The translations under genes and the position numbers were made by a program. Of a stretch of DNA of 64,000 nucleotides, positions 7,573 to 16,206 are shown one piece after another; positions within the stretch are counted from its first letter, which is position 1, and each line of letters opens with the position of its first letter. Source of the DNA: CADEFQ01 sp050249415 (GTDB lineage Bacteria > Pseudomonadota > Gammaproteobacteria > Steroidobacterales > Steroidobacteraceae); NCBI GenBank assembly GCA_050249415.1, contig JBFWQO010000004.1:186001-250000 (forward strand). The letters are read 5' to 3'. The notes under the pieces were generated by a model. It saw only the letters and a list, made by a program, of their open reading frames with translations. It was not told where the DNA came from and ran no database searches.

Positions 7573-8742
7573 CTCTGCGGCGACCCCGGTGAACGCCGCG
7601 ATGGCGCGATCGAGCTGCGCGGTCGTGTGCGCGGCGGTCATCTGCGTGCGGATGCGCGCCTCGCCGCGCGGCACGACCGGGAACGAAAATCCGACCACGT
7701 AGATGCCGCGCCCGAGCAGCAGGTCGGCCATGCGCGTCGCCCGCGCGGCGTCGCCGATCATCACCGGGATGATGGGGTGCACGCCGGGCTTCAGCGTGAA
7801 GCCCGCCGCCTCGAGGCCCTGCCTGAAATGGCGCGCATTGGCGTGCAGGCGCTCGCGCAGTTCCGGCGCGCTCTCGATCAGGTCGAGCACGCGCACGCTG
7901 ACCGCCGCGACCACCGGCGGGATGCTGTTCGAGAACAGGTACGGGCGCGACCGCTGCCGCAGCCAGCCGACGACCGTGCGCCGCCCGGCGACATAGCCGC
8001 CGCTGCCGCCGCCGAGCGCCTTGCCGAGCGTGCCGGTGAGGATGTCGACGCGCGAGAGCACACCGCAGTGCTCGTGCGTACCGCGACCGCTCGCGCCCAT
8101 GAAGCCGGTCGCGTGCGAATCGTCCACCATGACGAGCGCGCCATAGCGGTCCGCGAGGTCGCAGATCCCGGCGAGCTTCGCGATCGTGCCGTCCATCGAG
8201 AACACGCCGTCGGTCGCGATCAGGCGCGTGCGCGCACCGGCCGCCTCCTTCAGGCGCTGCTCGAGTTCGTCGAGGTCGCCGTTGGCGTAACGGTAGCGCA
8301 CCGCCTTGCTGAGCCGGATGCCGTCGATGATGCTCGCGTGGTTGAGGGCGTCCGAGATCACCGCGTCTTCCTCGCCGAGCAGGGTCTCGAAGAGGCCCCC
8401 GTTCGCGTCGAAGCACGACGAATAGAGGATCGTGTCCTCGGTGCCGAGGAAGGCCGACAGGCGCTCCTCGAGCTGGCGGTGGATCGCGTGCGTGCCGCAG
8501 ATGAACCGCACGGAGGCCATGCCGTAGCCGTGGCGCTCGATGGCGCGCTGCGCCGCTTCACGCACGGCCGGGTGGTTCGCGAGCCCGAGGTAGTTGTTGG
8601 CGCAGAGGTTCACGACCTCCTGCTCGCCGCTCCTCACCACGGCCGCCTGCGGGCTCGTCAGGATGCGTTCGCTCTTGTAGAGCCCCTGGTTGCGCAGATC
8701 GGCGAGCCCCGCTGCGAGCCGGTCGAGGAATGCCTGGTCCAT
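7564..8742 (-). CDS. kbl: 2-amino-3-ketobutyrate CoA ligase (glycine C-acetyltransferase)
   Basis: Kbl is a PLP enzyme that splits 2-amino-3-ketobutyrate with CoA into glycine and acetyl-CoA, the second step of threonine breakdown. The 392-residue protein has LCANNYLGLANHP, the PLP region DALNHASIIDGIRLSKA, DDSHATGFMG and the Schiff-base lysine in LTGTLGKALGGGSGGYV. It differs from BioF/HemA-type relatives by matching Kbl along its full length. The usual partner, threonine dehydrogenase, is not adjacent. The gene is divergent from the transporter at 8763 with only 20 nt between start codons. Confidence 0.94.
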   Translation of the reverse strand: MDQAFLDRLAAGLADLRNQGLYKSERILTSPQAAVVRSGEQEVVNLCANNYLGLANHPAVREAAQRAIERHGYGMASVRFICGTHAIHRQLEERLSAFLGTEDTILYSSCFDANGGLFETLLGEEDAVISDALNHASIIDGIRLSKAVRYRYANGDLDELEQRLKEAAGARTRLIATDGVFSMDGTIAKLAGICDLADRYGALVMVDDSHATGFMGASGRGTHEHCGVLSRVDILTGTLGKALGGGSGGYVAGRRTVVGWLRQRSRPYLFSNSIPPVVAAVSVRVLDLIESAPELRERLHANARHFRQGLEAAGFTLKPGVHPIIPVMIGDAARATRMADLLLGRGIYVVGFSFPVVPRGEARIRTQMTAAHTTAQLDRAIAAFTGVAAELQ

Positions 8743-8747
8743 GACCC

Positions 8748-8755
8748 ATTATACT
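8748..8755. promoter_or_regulatory. Overlapping divergent -10 boxes for kbl and the queuosine transporter
   Basis: The 20-nt gap between divergent start codons contains ATTATACT. On the minus strand ATTATA reads TATAAT (8753-8748), 5 nt before the kbl ATG. On the plus strand TATACT (8750-8755) ends 7 nt before the ATG at 8763. Both placements predict transcription starting at or next to the start codon. Confidence 0.55.
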
Positions 8756-8762
8756 TTGACGG

Positions 8763-9527
8763 ATGCGCACCACCGAGCACCGCGGCAACCGGCTCTTCAT
8801 CGCCCTGGCCGCCTTCTTCCTCGTGAATGCGCTGCTCGCCGAATTCGTCGGCGTGAAGATCTTCTCGCTCGAGGCGACACTCGGCCGGCCGCCCGTGCAC
8901 TGGGACCTGTTCGGCGTCGGCGGCACGCTCAATTTCACGGCGGGCGTCCTGCTGTGGCCGTTCGTCTTCATCATGACGGACGTCGTGAACGAGTACTACG
9001 GCGTGCGCGGCGTGCGCTTCATTTCATGGCTCGCGGTCGGCTGCATCTCGTATGCCTTCATCGCCGCCTATGCCGTGATCGCGCTGGCGCCGGCCGACTT
9101 CTGGGTGGCGGCCAACGCCGCGCTCGGCGTGCCCGACATCCAGCATGCCTTCGGGCTGATCTTCGGGCAGGGGTTGTGGACGATCGGCGGCTCGCTCGTC
9201 GCCTTCATGATCGGGCAGCTGGTCGACGTCGCCGTGTTCCACCGGATCCGCCTCCATACCGGTGAGCGCTTCGTGTGGCTGCGCGCCACCGCCTCGACGG
9301 CCGTCTCGCAGCTGATCGACAGCTACGTCGTGCTGTACATCGCCTTCGTGCTCGGGCCGCAGCGCTGGTCGAACGGGCAGTTCCTCGCCGTCGGCACGGT
9401 GAACTACGGGTACAAGATGGCGGCCGCGGTGGCGCTGATCCCGCTGCTGTACGCATCGAGGCACCTGATCGAGCGTTATCTCGGCAGCGCCGGGGCCGAG
9501 CGGCTGCGCGTCGAGGCCGCCGCCTGA
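8763..9527 (+). CDS. Queuosine precursor transporter (YhhQ/VUT family)
   Basis: A 254-residue integral membrane protein of the DUF165/YhhQ family, which imports queuosine precursors such as preQ0/preQ1. Six or so hydrophobic helices are visible, for example AFFLVNALLAEFVGVKIF, GVLLWPFVFIMTDVVNEYYG and LRATASTAVSQLIDSYVVLY. The motifs MTDVVNEYYG and RATxSTxVSQLxDS are the family signatures. The ATG at 8763 has no Shine-Dalgarno sequence and sits 7 nt after a -10-like box. No queuosine biosynthesis genes are nearby. Confidence 0.9.
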   Translation: MRTTEHRGNRLFIALAAFFLVNALLAEFVGVKIFSLEATLGRPPVHWDLFGVGGTLNFTAGVLLWPFVFIMTDVVNEYYGVRGVRFISWLAVGCISYAFIAAYAVIALAPADFWVAANAALGVPDIQHAFGLIFGQGLWTIGGSLVAFMIGQLVDVAVFHRIRLHTGERFVWLRATASTAVSQLIDSYVVLYIAFVLGPQRWSNGQFLAVGTVNYGYKMAAAVALIPLLYASRHLIERYLGSAGAERLRVEAAA

Positions 9528-9532
9528 TCGTC

Positions 9533-9538
9533 TATAAT
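9533..9538 (+). promoter_or_regulatory. -10 box (TATAAT) for the DUF481 gene
   Basis: A perfect TATAAT lies just after the stop codon of the queuosine transporter and 26 nt before the next ATG. It is followed by a strong CGGAGGAG ribosome-binding site at 9551-9558. This gives a short, conventional leader, unlike the leaderless candidates. Confidence 0.6.
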
Positions 9539-9564
9539 CCGCCGTTTTTCCGGAGGAGCGGTCG

Positions 9565-10290
9565 ATGCAGCCGAAGCATGCCCCGGCGGGGATGGTGTTG
9601 ATTGCAATGTTTGCGGGTACTCCGGCGCTGGCGGACTGGAGCGGCAAGGCGGAAGCGGGCATCGTCTTTGCGCGCGGCAACACCGAAACCACGACCGCCA
9701 ACGGCAAGCTCGACCTGTCGAACGACCTCGACAGGTGGAAGCATTCCGCCTACCTCGCCGCGCTGTACGCGGAAAGCGAGGACAGCGTCACCGACGAACT
9801 CGAGACGTCGGCCGAGCGCTACGAGGCGCGCTGGCAGTCCGACTACAAGTTCACGCCGCGCGCCTACTGGTTCGGCGGCTTGCGCTACGAACGGGACCTC
9901 TTCAGCGGCTTCGACTACCAGGCCTCGGTGACGAGCGGCGTCGGCTACCGCTTCATCGATGCGGAGCGCACGAAGTTCTACGGCCAGGCCGGTGTCGGCT
10001 ATCGGCAGTTGCAGGACGCGCTGACCGGGGAGAAGGACGACGAGATCATCTGGCGCGGCGACCTCGGCTTCGAACGGCAGCTCACCTCGAACACGAAGCT
10101 CACCGACAAGCTGATCGTCGAGGCGGGATCGACCAATACCTTCGCCGGCAACGACCTCGCGCTCGAGGTGAAGATGAGCGAGCGCTTCGGGCTCTCGCTC
10201 GGCTACGGCGTGCGCTACAATTCCGATCCGCCGCCGGGCCTCGAGTCGGCCGACACGTTGATGACGGTGAATCTCGCTTATTCGTTCTGA
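9565..10290 (+). CDS. DUF481 outer-membrane beta-barrel protein
   Basis: A 241-residue exported protein of the DUF481 / YdiY salt-induced outer-membrane family. Residues 1-23 form a signal peptide (core AGMVLIAMFAGTPALA). The mature part consists of alternating beta strands, with WSGKAEAGIVFARGNTETTT, YLAALYAESEDSVTDELE, YWFGGLRYERDLFSGFDYQ and a final GYGVRYNSDPPP followed by MTVNLAYSF. The terminal Phe is the usual BAM recognition residue. The function is unknown. It has its own promoter and ribosome-binding site. Confidence 0.88.
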   Translation: MQPKHAPAGMVLIAMFAGTPALADWSGKAEAGIVFARGNTETTTANGKLDLSNDLDRWKHSAYLAALYAESEDSVTDELETSAERYEARWQSDYKFTPRAYWFGGLRYERDLFSGFDYQASVTSGVGYRFIDAERTKFYGQAGVGYRQLQDALTGEKDDEIIWRGDLGFERQLTSNTKLTDKLIVEAGSTNTFAGNDLALEVKMSERFGLSLGYGVRYNSDPPPGLESADTLMTVNLAYSF

Positions 10291-10321
10291 AGCGCCGGCA
10301 CGCGCGCGCAGGAAGCACCTC

Positions 10322-13300
10322 ATGCGGCTTTCGGGAATCGCAACAGCTGTCAATTCCACCTGGCTCGCGCCTGAAGAGCCGCTGGTACGCGCGCTCGCCG
10401 CCCGCGCACGGCTCGAACCCGACGCGGGCGCGCGCGTCACGGCCCGCGCGCTCGACCTCGTGGCGCGGGTGCGCGCGGCGAAGGCGAGCGGCAGCCCGCT
10501 CGACGCGTTCCTGCGCGAGTACAGCCTCGCTTCGCGCGAGGGCGTGATCCTGATGTGCCTCGCCGAGGCGCTGCTGCGCATCCCGGATGCCGAGACCGCC
10601 GACCGCCTGATCGCCGACAAGGTGAGCGCCGGCGACTGGGCCGACCACCTCGGCGACAGCGAGTCGCTGTTCGTGAATGCATCGACCTGGGGCCTGATGC
10701 TCACGGGCCGGGTAGTGCAGGTCGACGCCGATACGGTAGGCCAGGCACGCAACTGGTTCGGGCGCCTCGCGAGCCGCATCGGCGAGCCCGTCGCGCGTGC
10801 GGCGCTGCGCCAGTCGATGAAGATCCTCGGCCACCAGTTCGTGATGGGCCGCAGCATCACCGAAGCGCTCGCGCGCGCCGACGGCAGGCGCGAGCGTGCC
10901 TACCGCTATTCATTCGACATGCTCGGCGAGGCGGCCCTCACGGCGGACGACGCGGAACGCTATCTCGACAAATACCGCGCGGCGATCGACGAGATCGGCG
11001 CCGCCGTGCCCGCGGGCGACTCGAAGGGCGTGGTCGAGCGGCACAGCATTTCGGTGAAGCTCTCGGCGCTGCATCCGCGCTACGAGTTCGCGCAGCGCGA
11101 GCGCGTGCTCGTGGAACTCGCGCCGCGCCTGCTCGAACTCACGCGTCGCGCGCGCGATGCCGGCATCGGCCTCACGGTGGATGCCGAGGAAGCGGACCGG
11201 CTCGAGCTGTCGCTCGAGCTGGTGGATCGCGTGCTCGCCGACGAGGTGACGCGCGAGTACGCGGGCTTCGGGCTTGCGGTGCAGGCGTACCAGAAGCGTG
11301 CCCCGCAGGTGATCGACTGGCTGGCCGAGCGCGCCCGCGCGCTCGGGCGGCAACTGTGCGTGCGCCTGGTGAAGGGCGCCTATTGGGACAGCGAGGTCAA
11401 GCGCGCGCAGGAACGCGGGCTGCCGTCCTATCCCGTCTACACGCGCAAGGCGAACACCGATGTCGCCTATCTTGCTTGTGCGCGGCAACTGGCGGCCGCC
11501 GGCGCGGTGATCTACCCGCAGTTCGCCACCCACAATGCGCACACGGTGGCCTATGTCGCCGAGGTTTTCGGCGGGAGCGGCAAGCCCTTCGAGTTCCAGC
11601 GCCTGCACGGCATGGGCGAGGAACTCTACGAGCATGTGGTGGGTGGCGAGTGGGGCGACTATCCGTGCCGCGTCTACGCGCCCGTCGGCGCGCACGCCGA
11701 CCTGCTGCCCTACCTCGTGCGTCGCCTGCTCGAGAACGGCGCCAACACCTCGTTCGTCAACCGGCTGGTCGATGCGAGCCTGCCGCCCGAGTCGGTCGTC
11801 GCCGACCCGGTGGCGGACGTCGACGCGGCCGTGGCGGTGGCGCACCCGCGCATACCCTTGCCGCCGGACCTGTACGGCACCGAGCGGCGCAATTCGCTCG
11901 GCGCGAACCTCGCCGACGGCGCGGAGGTCGCGGCGTTGCACGCCGCGGCCGCGCGCAGCCAGGCCGAACACTGGCACGCCGGTCCGATCACGGTCGAGAA
12001 GGCGGGCATTGCCGAAACCCACGATATCGTGAACCCCGCGAACGAGCGCGAGGTGATCGGCAAGGTCGCGAATGTCACGGCCGATACGGCCCTGCGCGCG
12101 GCGGCCGCGGCGCGTGTGGCGCAGCCGGACTGGGACTTGCGCGGCGGCGCGGCGCGGGCGGCACTGCTCGAGCGCGCGGCGGACCTCCTCGCCGCCGAGC
12201 GCGCGAGCCTCGTGGCGCGCTGCATCCGCGAGGCCGGCAAGTCGATTCCGGACAGCATCGCCGAGGTCCGCGAAGCCGAGGATTTCCTGCGTTATTACGC
12301 GCTGCGCGCGCGCGCCGAGTTCGAGGGCGAGGCAACGCTGCCCGGCCCGACCGGCGAGCGCAATTCGCTGCGATTGCGCGGTCGCGGCGTATTCGGCTGC
12401 ATCAGCCCGTGGAACTTCCCGGTCGCCATCTTCACGGGGCAGGTGGCGGCGGCGCTCGCCGCCGGCAACGCGGTGCTCGCGAAGCCTGCCGAGCAAACAC
12501 CGCTCTGTGCCGCGCGGGTCGTCGAGCTGCTGCATGCCGCGGGTGTGCCGCGCGACGTGCTGCATTTCCTGCCGGGCCGCGGCTCGGTGGTCGGCGCGGC
12601 CCTGTCGCGCAGCGAGGACGTCGCCGGCATCTGCTTCACCGGATCGACGGAGACGGCCCGGCTCATCGAGCGCTCGATGGCCGCGCGCGAGGGCGCGATC
12701 GGCACGCTGATCGCCGAGACGGGCGGGCTCAACGCGATGATCGTCGACAGCTCGGCGCTCGCCGAGCAGGTCGTGCTCGACGCCGTCGCGTCGGGCTTCA
12801 ACAGCGCCGGCCAGCGCTGCTCGGCGCTGCGCCTGCTGATCGTGCAGGAAGAGGTGGCGCCGCGCGTGCTCGAACTGCTCGCCGGCTTCATGAACGAACT
12901 CGTGATCGGCGATCCGGCGCTGCTCGCGACCGATGTCGGCCCGGTGATCGACCGGGAAGCGCTCGCGATGCTCGAGACGCATGCGGCCAAGGTGACGAGC
13001 GGAGCGCGCTGGTCGCACCGCGTGCCGCTGCGCGATGCGCCGCCGGGGCGTTTCTTCGCGCCGCTCGCGGTCGAGATAGCGCGCATCGAGGACCTCGAGC
13101 GCGAAGTGTTCGGCCCGATCGTCCATGTCGTGCGCTTCGATGCCGCGAAGCTCGACGGGGTGGTGGATGCGGTGAATGCGCGCGGCTACGGCCTCACGCT
13201 CGGCGTGCAGACCCGCATCGACAGCCTCGCGCAGCGGATCGCGCGCCGCGCCCGGGTCGGCAACGTCTACGTCAATCGCAACATGATCGGCGCGGTCGTC

Positions 13301-13456
13301 GGCGTGCAGCCCTTCGGCGGCTGCGGACTCTCGGGCACCGGCCCCAAGGCAGGCGGGCCGCATTACCTGCACCGTTTCGCCACCGAGCAGACCGTCACCG
13401 TCAACACCGCGGCGGTGGGCGGCAATGCGACACTGCTGTCGCTGGCCGAACAATGA
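10322..13456 (+). CDS. putA: Bifunctional proline dehydrogenase / P5C dehydrogenase PutA
   Basis: PutA oxidises proline to glutamate in two channelled steps (FAD proline dehydrogenase, then NAD-dependent P5C dehydrogenase) at the membrane surface. At 1044 residues it is the short form and lacks the N-terminal ribbon-helix-helix repressor domain of E. coli PutA, so it probably does not control its own gene. The PRODH barrel includes RHSISVKLSALHPRYEF and VRLVKGAYWDSEVKRAQ. The ALDH part has ISPWNFPVAIFTGQ, GSTETARLIERSM, the general base in AETGGLNAMI and the catalytic Cys in FNSAGQRCSALR (about Cys833). Its stop overlaps the sdaA start (ATGA). Confidence 0.96.
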   Translation: MRLSGIATAVNSTWLAPEEPLVRALAARARLEPDAGARVTARALDLVARVRAAKASGSPLDAFLREYSLASREGVILMCLAEALLRIPDAETADRLIADKVSAGDWADHLGDSESLFVNASTWGLMLTGRVVQVDADTVGQARNWFGRLASRIGEPVARAALRQSMKILGHQFVMGRSITEALARADGRRERAYRYSFDMLGEAALTADDAERYLDKYRAAIDEIGAAVPAGDSKGVVERHSISVKLSALHPRYEFAQRERVLVELAPRLLELTRRARDAGIGLTVDAEEADRLELSLELVDRVLADEVTREYAGFGLAVQAYQKRAPQVIDWLAERARALGRQLCVRLVKGAYWDSEVKRAQERGLPSYPVYTRKANTDVAYLACARQLAAAGAVIYPQFATHNAHTVAYVAEVFGGSGKPFEFQRLHGMGEELYEHVVGGEWGDYPCRVYAPVGAHADLLPYLVRRLLENGANTSFVNRLVDASLPPESVVADPVADVDAAVAVAHPRIPLPPDLYGTERRNSLGANLADGAEVAALHAAAARSQAEHWHAGPITVEKAGIAETHDIVNPANEREVIGKVANVTADTALRAAAAARVAQPDWDLRGGAARAALLERAADLLAAERASLVARCIREAGKSIPDSIAEVREAEDFLRYYALRARAEFEGEATLPGPTGERNSLRLRGRGVFGCISPWNFPVAIFTGQVAAALAAGNAVLAKPAEQTPLCAARVVELLHAAGVPRDVLHFLPGRGSVVGAALSRSEDVAGICFTGSTETARLIERSMAAREGAIGTLIAETGGLNAMIVDSSALAEQVVLDAVASGFNSAGQRCSALRLLIVQEEVAPRVLELLAGFMNELVIGDPALLATDVGPVIDREALAMLETHAAKVTSGARWSHRVPLRDAPPGRFFAPLAVEIARIEDLEREVFGPIVHVVRFDAAKLDGVVDAVNARGYGLTLGVQTRIDSLAQRIARRARVGNVYVNRNMIGAVVGVQPFGGCGLSGTGPKAGGPHYLHRFATEQTVTVNTAAVGGNATLLSLAEQ

Positions 13457-14841
13457 GCGCCCTCAGCGTCTTCGACATTTTCAAGATCGGGATCGGCCCC
13501 TCGAGCTCCCACACGATGGGGCCGATGCGGGCGGCGCGCGAGTTCGCGCTCGGCCTCGCGCAAGGCGGTCGGCTCGATCGCACGCACAGCGTATACGTGC
13601 GGCTCTACGGCTCGCTCGCACTCACCGGGGCGGGCCACGGGACCGATCGCGCGATACTCGCCGGCCTCGAAGGCGCTGATCCCGCGACGGTCGATCCGGA
13701 CGAAATGCAGCGCGACGTCGCGCGCATCCGGGCCGACGGGCGCCTGCAACTTGCGGGCCGGCGCGAAATCGCGTTCGACGAGCCGATGCAGCTGCTGTTC
13801 CTCACGCACGAAACCTTGCCGGCGCACCCGAACGGCATGCGTTTCGCGGCGCTCGATGCCGCGGGGAAGGTGCTCGCCGGGGAAGAGGTCTATTCGGTGG
13901 GGGGAGGGTTCATTGTAAGAGCGAACGGCGAACGGCGAACAGCGAACGGCCCGAAGGCGAACAGCCAGACGGCGGGCGACGTGCCGTATCCGTTTGCGAC
14001 CAGCGCCGCGCTGCTGGACCATTGCCGCTCGAGCGGGCTCGAGATTTTCGAGTTGCTGCAGGCGAACGAACTCGCGTGGCGCCCGCAAGCCGAGGTGCGC
14101 GCGAAGCTGCTCGACATCTGGCGTGTCATGCAGGCCTGCGTCGAGCGCGGCTTCCAGCAGCAGGGCGTGCTGCCCGGCGTACTCAAGGTGCGGCGCCGCG
14201 CGCCGCGTCTGCACCGCATTCTCGTGGAGAGCCCGGCGGATCGGCCGGTCGATTCGATGGAGTGGGTGAATGCCTGCGCACTCGCGGTCAACGAGGAGAA
14301 TGCCGCGGGCGGCCGCGTGGTCACGGCGCCGACGAATGGCGCCGCGGGCATCGTACCGGCGGTGCTGCAGTACTACACGCGCTTCGAGCGCGGAGCGAAC
14401 GAGGAAGGCATCGTGCGTTTCCTGCTCACGGCCGGCGGCATCGCCATGCTCTTCAAGCAGGGCGCCTCGATCTCGGGCGCCGAGATGGGCTGCATGGGCG
14501 AGGTCGGAGTCGCCTGCTCGATGGCGGCCGCGGGCCTCGTCGCGGCGCTGCACGGCACGAACGAGCAGGTCGAGAACGCCGCCGAAATCGGCATGGAGCA
14601 CAACCTTGGTCTCACCTGCGATCCCGTGGCGGGCCTCGTGCAGATTCCGTGCATCGAGAGGAACGCGATGGGCGCGGTCAAGGCGATCAACGCCGCGCGG
14701 CTCGCGATGCGCGGCGACGGCAGCCACAAGGTGTCGCTCGACCAGGTGATCGCGACGATGCGCCAGACCGGCCACGACATGTCGACGATCTACAAGGAAA
14801 CCTCGCAGGGAGGGCTCGCGGTCAACGTGCCGGAGTGCTAG
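13453..14841 (+). CDS. sdaA: L-serine ammonia-lyase (4Fe-4S, SdaA type)
   Basis: This enzyme deaminates L-serine to pyruvate with an oxygen-sensitive 4Fe-4S cluster. The 462-residue single-chain form starts MSALSVFDIFKIGIGPSSSHTMGPM, and the alpha domain has NEENAAGGRVVTAPTNGAAG, ISGAEMGCMGEVGVACSMAA and EHNLGLTCDPVAG. Residues 157-173, between the conserved YSVGGGFIV and PYPF, are encoded by an array of 7-bp repeats (13921-13970) and read ANGERRTANGPKANSQT; this replaces a variable loop, and the frame stays open. The ATG overlaps the putA stop, so the two genes probably form a proline/serine catabolic operon. The stop overlaps the end of the convergent kinase gene. Confidence 0.95.
   Translation: MSALSVFDIFKIGIGPSSSHTMGPMRAAREFALGLAQGGRLDRTHSVYVRLYGSLALTGAGHGTDRAILAGLEGADPATVDPDEMQRDVARIRADGRLQLAGRREIAFDEPMQLLFLTHETLPAHPNGMRFAALDAAGKVLAGEEVYSVGGGFIVRANGERRTANGPKANSQTAGDVPYPFATSAALLDHCRSSGLEIFELLQANELAWRPQAEVRAKLLDIWRVMQACVERGFQQQGVLPGVLKVRRRAPRLHRILVESPADRPVDSMEWVNACALAVNEENAAGGRVVTAPTNGAAGIVPAVLQYYTRFERGANEEGIVRFLLTAGGIAMLFKQGASISGAEMGCMGEVGVACSMAAAGLVAALHGTNEQVENAAEIGMEHNLGLTCDPVAGLVQIPCIERNAMGAVKAINAARLAMRGDGSHKVSLDQVIATMRQTGHDMSTIYKETSQGGLAVNVPEC
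13921..13970 (+). repeat. Heptamer repeat array inside the sdaA coding sequence
   Basis: Consecutive units are GCGAACG, GCGAACG, GCGAACA, GCGAACG, GCCCGAAG (8 nt), GCGAACA and GCCAGAC. The near-perfect tandem array lies within an open frame and encodes a polar loop. The same units occur in non-coding patches at 3.9-4.0 kb and 62.6 kb. Confidence 0.8.
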
Positions 14842-16206
14842 CGACCCGGCGCGCGCAGCGTGAACACGAGGGTCTGCGGCGGCTCGAGCCGCGCATGTAC
14901 CTCCCAGCCCATGGCGTGCGCGAACTCGCGCACCAGCGCTAGCCCGAGTCCCATGTGCACGCCGCCGCTGCGTGCGGCCTCTCCGCGCCAGAACCGCTCG
15001 AACATGCGGGCCACGTCGGCGGCGGTGAGCCCAGGGGCCTCGTTGCCGACCGTGAGGAGATAGCCGTCGGCGGTGAGCGCGCCGGTGACGCGGATCGGGG
15101 TGCCCGCAGGTCCATACTGCACGGCGTTGTCGAACAGATTCGTGAGTATCGACTGCAGCAAGGCCGGATCGGCGCTGACTGTCGCCGGTGAGAGCCCGAA
15201 CTGCGCCCCCATGCCACGCGCGGTCGACCGCGGCCGGCAGGTCGACCGGCTCGCAAGCCGCGACGAGCTGGCCGGATTCGCTGCGCGCAAGCGCCAGCAG
15301 GCGCGTGACCAGGGCTTCCATTTGCGTGGCGATCGACAGTGCGTCGTCGTCGGTGCCGGCGGGGCGGGCGTCCGGCCACTTGAGAGCCGTCTCGGCAAGG
15401 GCACGCAGCTCGGCAATCGGCGTACGCAGTTCGTGCGCCATGGCGGCGCTCACGCGCCGCTCACGCTCGAACGACTCTTCGAGCCGCGTGAACAGCGCAT
15501 TCAGCGTCGTCGTGATGGGCGTGAGCTCGCGAGGCATGCCGAGCGTGGCGAAGCGCGTGCTGAGCGTCGTCGCGTCGACCCGCGCAACCTCGGCTGCGAG
15601 ACGGTCGAGGGGCCTCAGCCCCCGATGCAGCAGCCACGGCACGAGCAGCCCGATGGCGAGCAGCAGGCCTGCCGCCCAGCCCGCCGTGCCGACGAGCAGC
15701 TCGCGCAATTCGTGGTCGAGGTGTTCCGAGCGGCTCGCGACGACGAGGCGCAGCGTCGGCGTGTCCACCTTCGACTGCTTGTCGGCCCGCCGCGGCTCGA
15801 ATTCGACGCCGACCGCGCGCGCCTGCTTGCCGTGCGCGAGCCGCAGGAAGAAGTACTTCGGCTTCTTCAGGCTCCCGGTTTCGAGCGGCAGGTCGGGCTC
15901 CCGCTCGAGACTCTCGGATCGTGCCAGCGTGCGCCCGGCCGAGTCCCGGAGTTGATAGAAGTCGCGCGCCTCGTCGTCATCGAACCCGCGCATGAACCGG
16001 TCGCTGAAGGCGAGGCGCACGCGGCCGTCGTCGTCCACGGTCGTGAGTGTGCTGATCGCGCGGGCCTGGGCGATCAGCGCATCGTCGAAGCTGTCGATGA
16101 ACTCGCCGCGCACCGCGAAGTACAGCGCGACGAGGCCCGCCGTGAATACCGCGAACAGCGTGAGCAGCAGGCTCACCGTCAGCCGTCGACGGATGGACGC
16201 GCTCAC
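14838..16206 (-). pseudogene. Sensor histidine kinase, frame broken by one base
   Basis: An OmpR-type sensor kinase that would phosphorylate the regulator encoded next to it. From MSASIRRRLTVSLLLTLFAV it has TM1 (residues 10-31), a periplasmic domain, TM2 (about 172-190), HAMP and the HisKA box AMAHELRTPIAELRAL (His near 256). The ATPase part (DNAVQYGPAG, then GLGLALVREFA, ending RAPGR) is in another frame. The break is near 15206-15210 (five C on the plus strand). Removing one base there restores one frame of about 455 residues through AWHGAQFGLSPATVSADP. The start overlaps the response-regulator stop by 4 nt. It may be a sequencing error or a real inactivation. Confidence 0.85.

Noticed and set aside
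10555..13452. Long open frame upstream of and continuous with sdaA
   Set aside because: It is the out-of-frame shadow of putA in GC-rich DNA. The SdaA family start is the ATG at 13453.
13921..13970. Possible CRISPR or REP-like element
   Set aside because: Units are 7 nt with no spacers and no dyad symmetry, so it is neither.
13363..14837. Continuation of the kinase N-terminal frame on the minus strand through the sdaA gene
   Set aside because: After 15.2 kb the translation is low-complexity Arg/Ala-rich and antisense to conserved sdaA. The true C-terminal kinase domain is in another frame.
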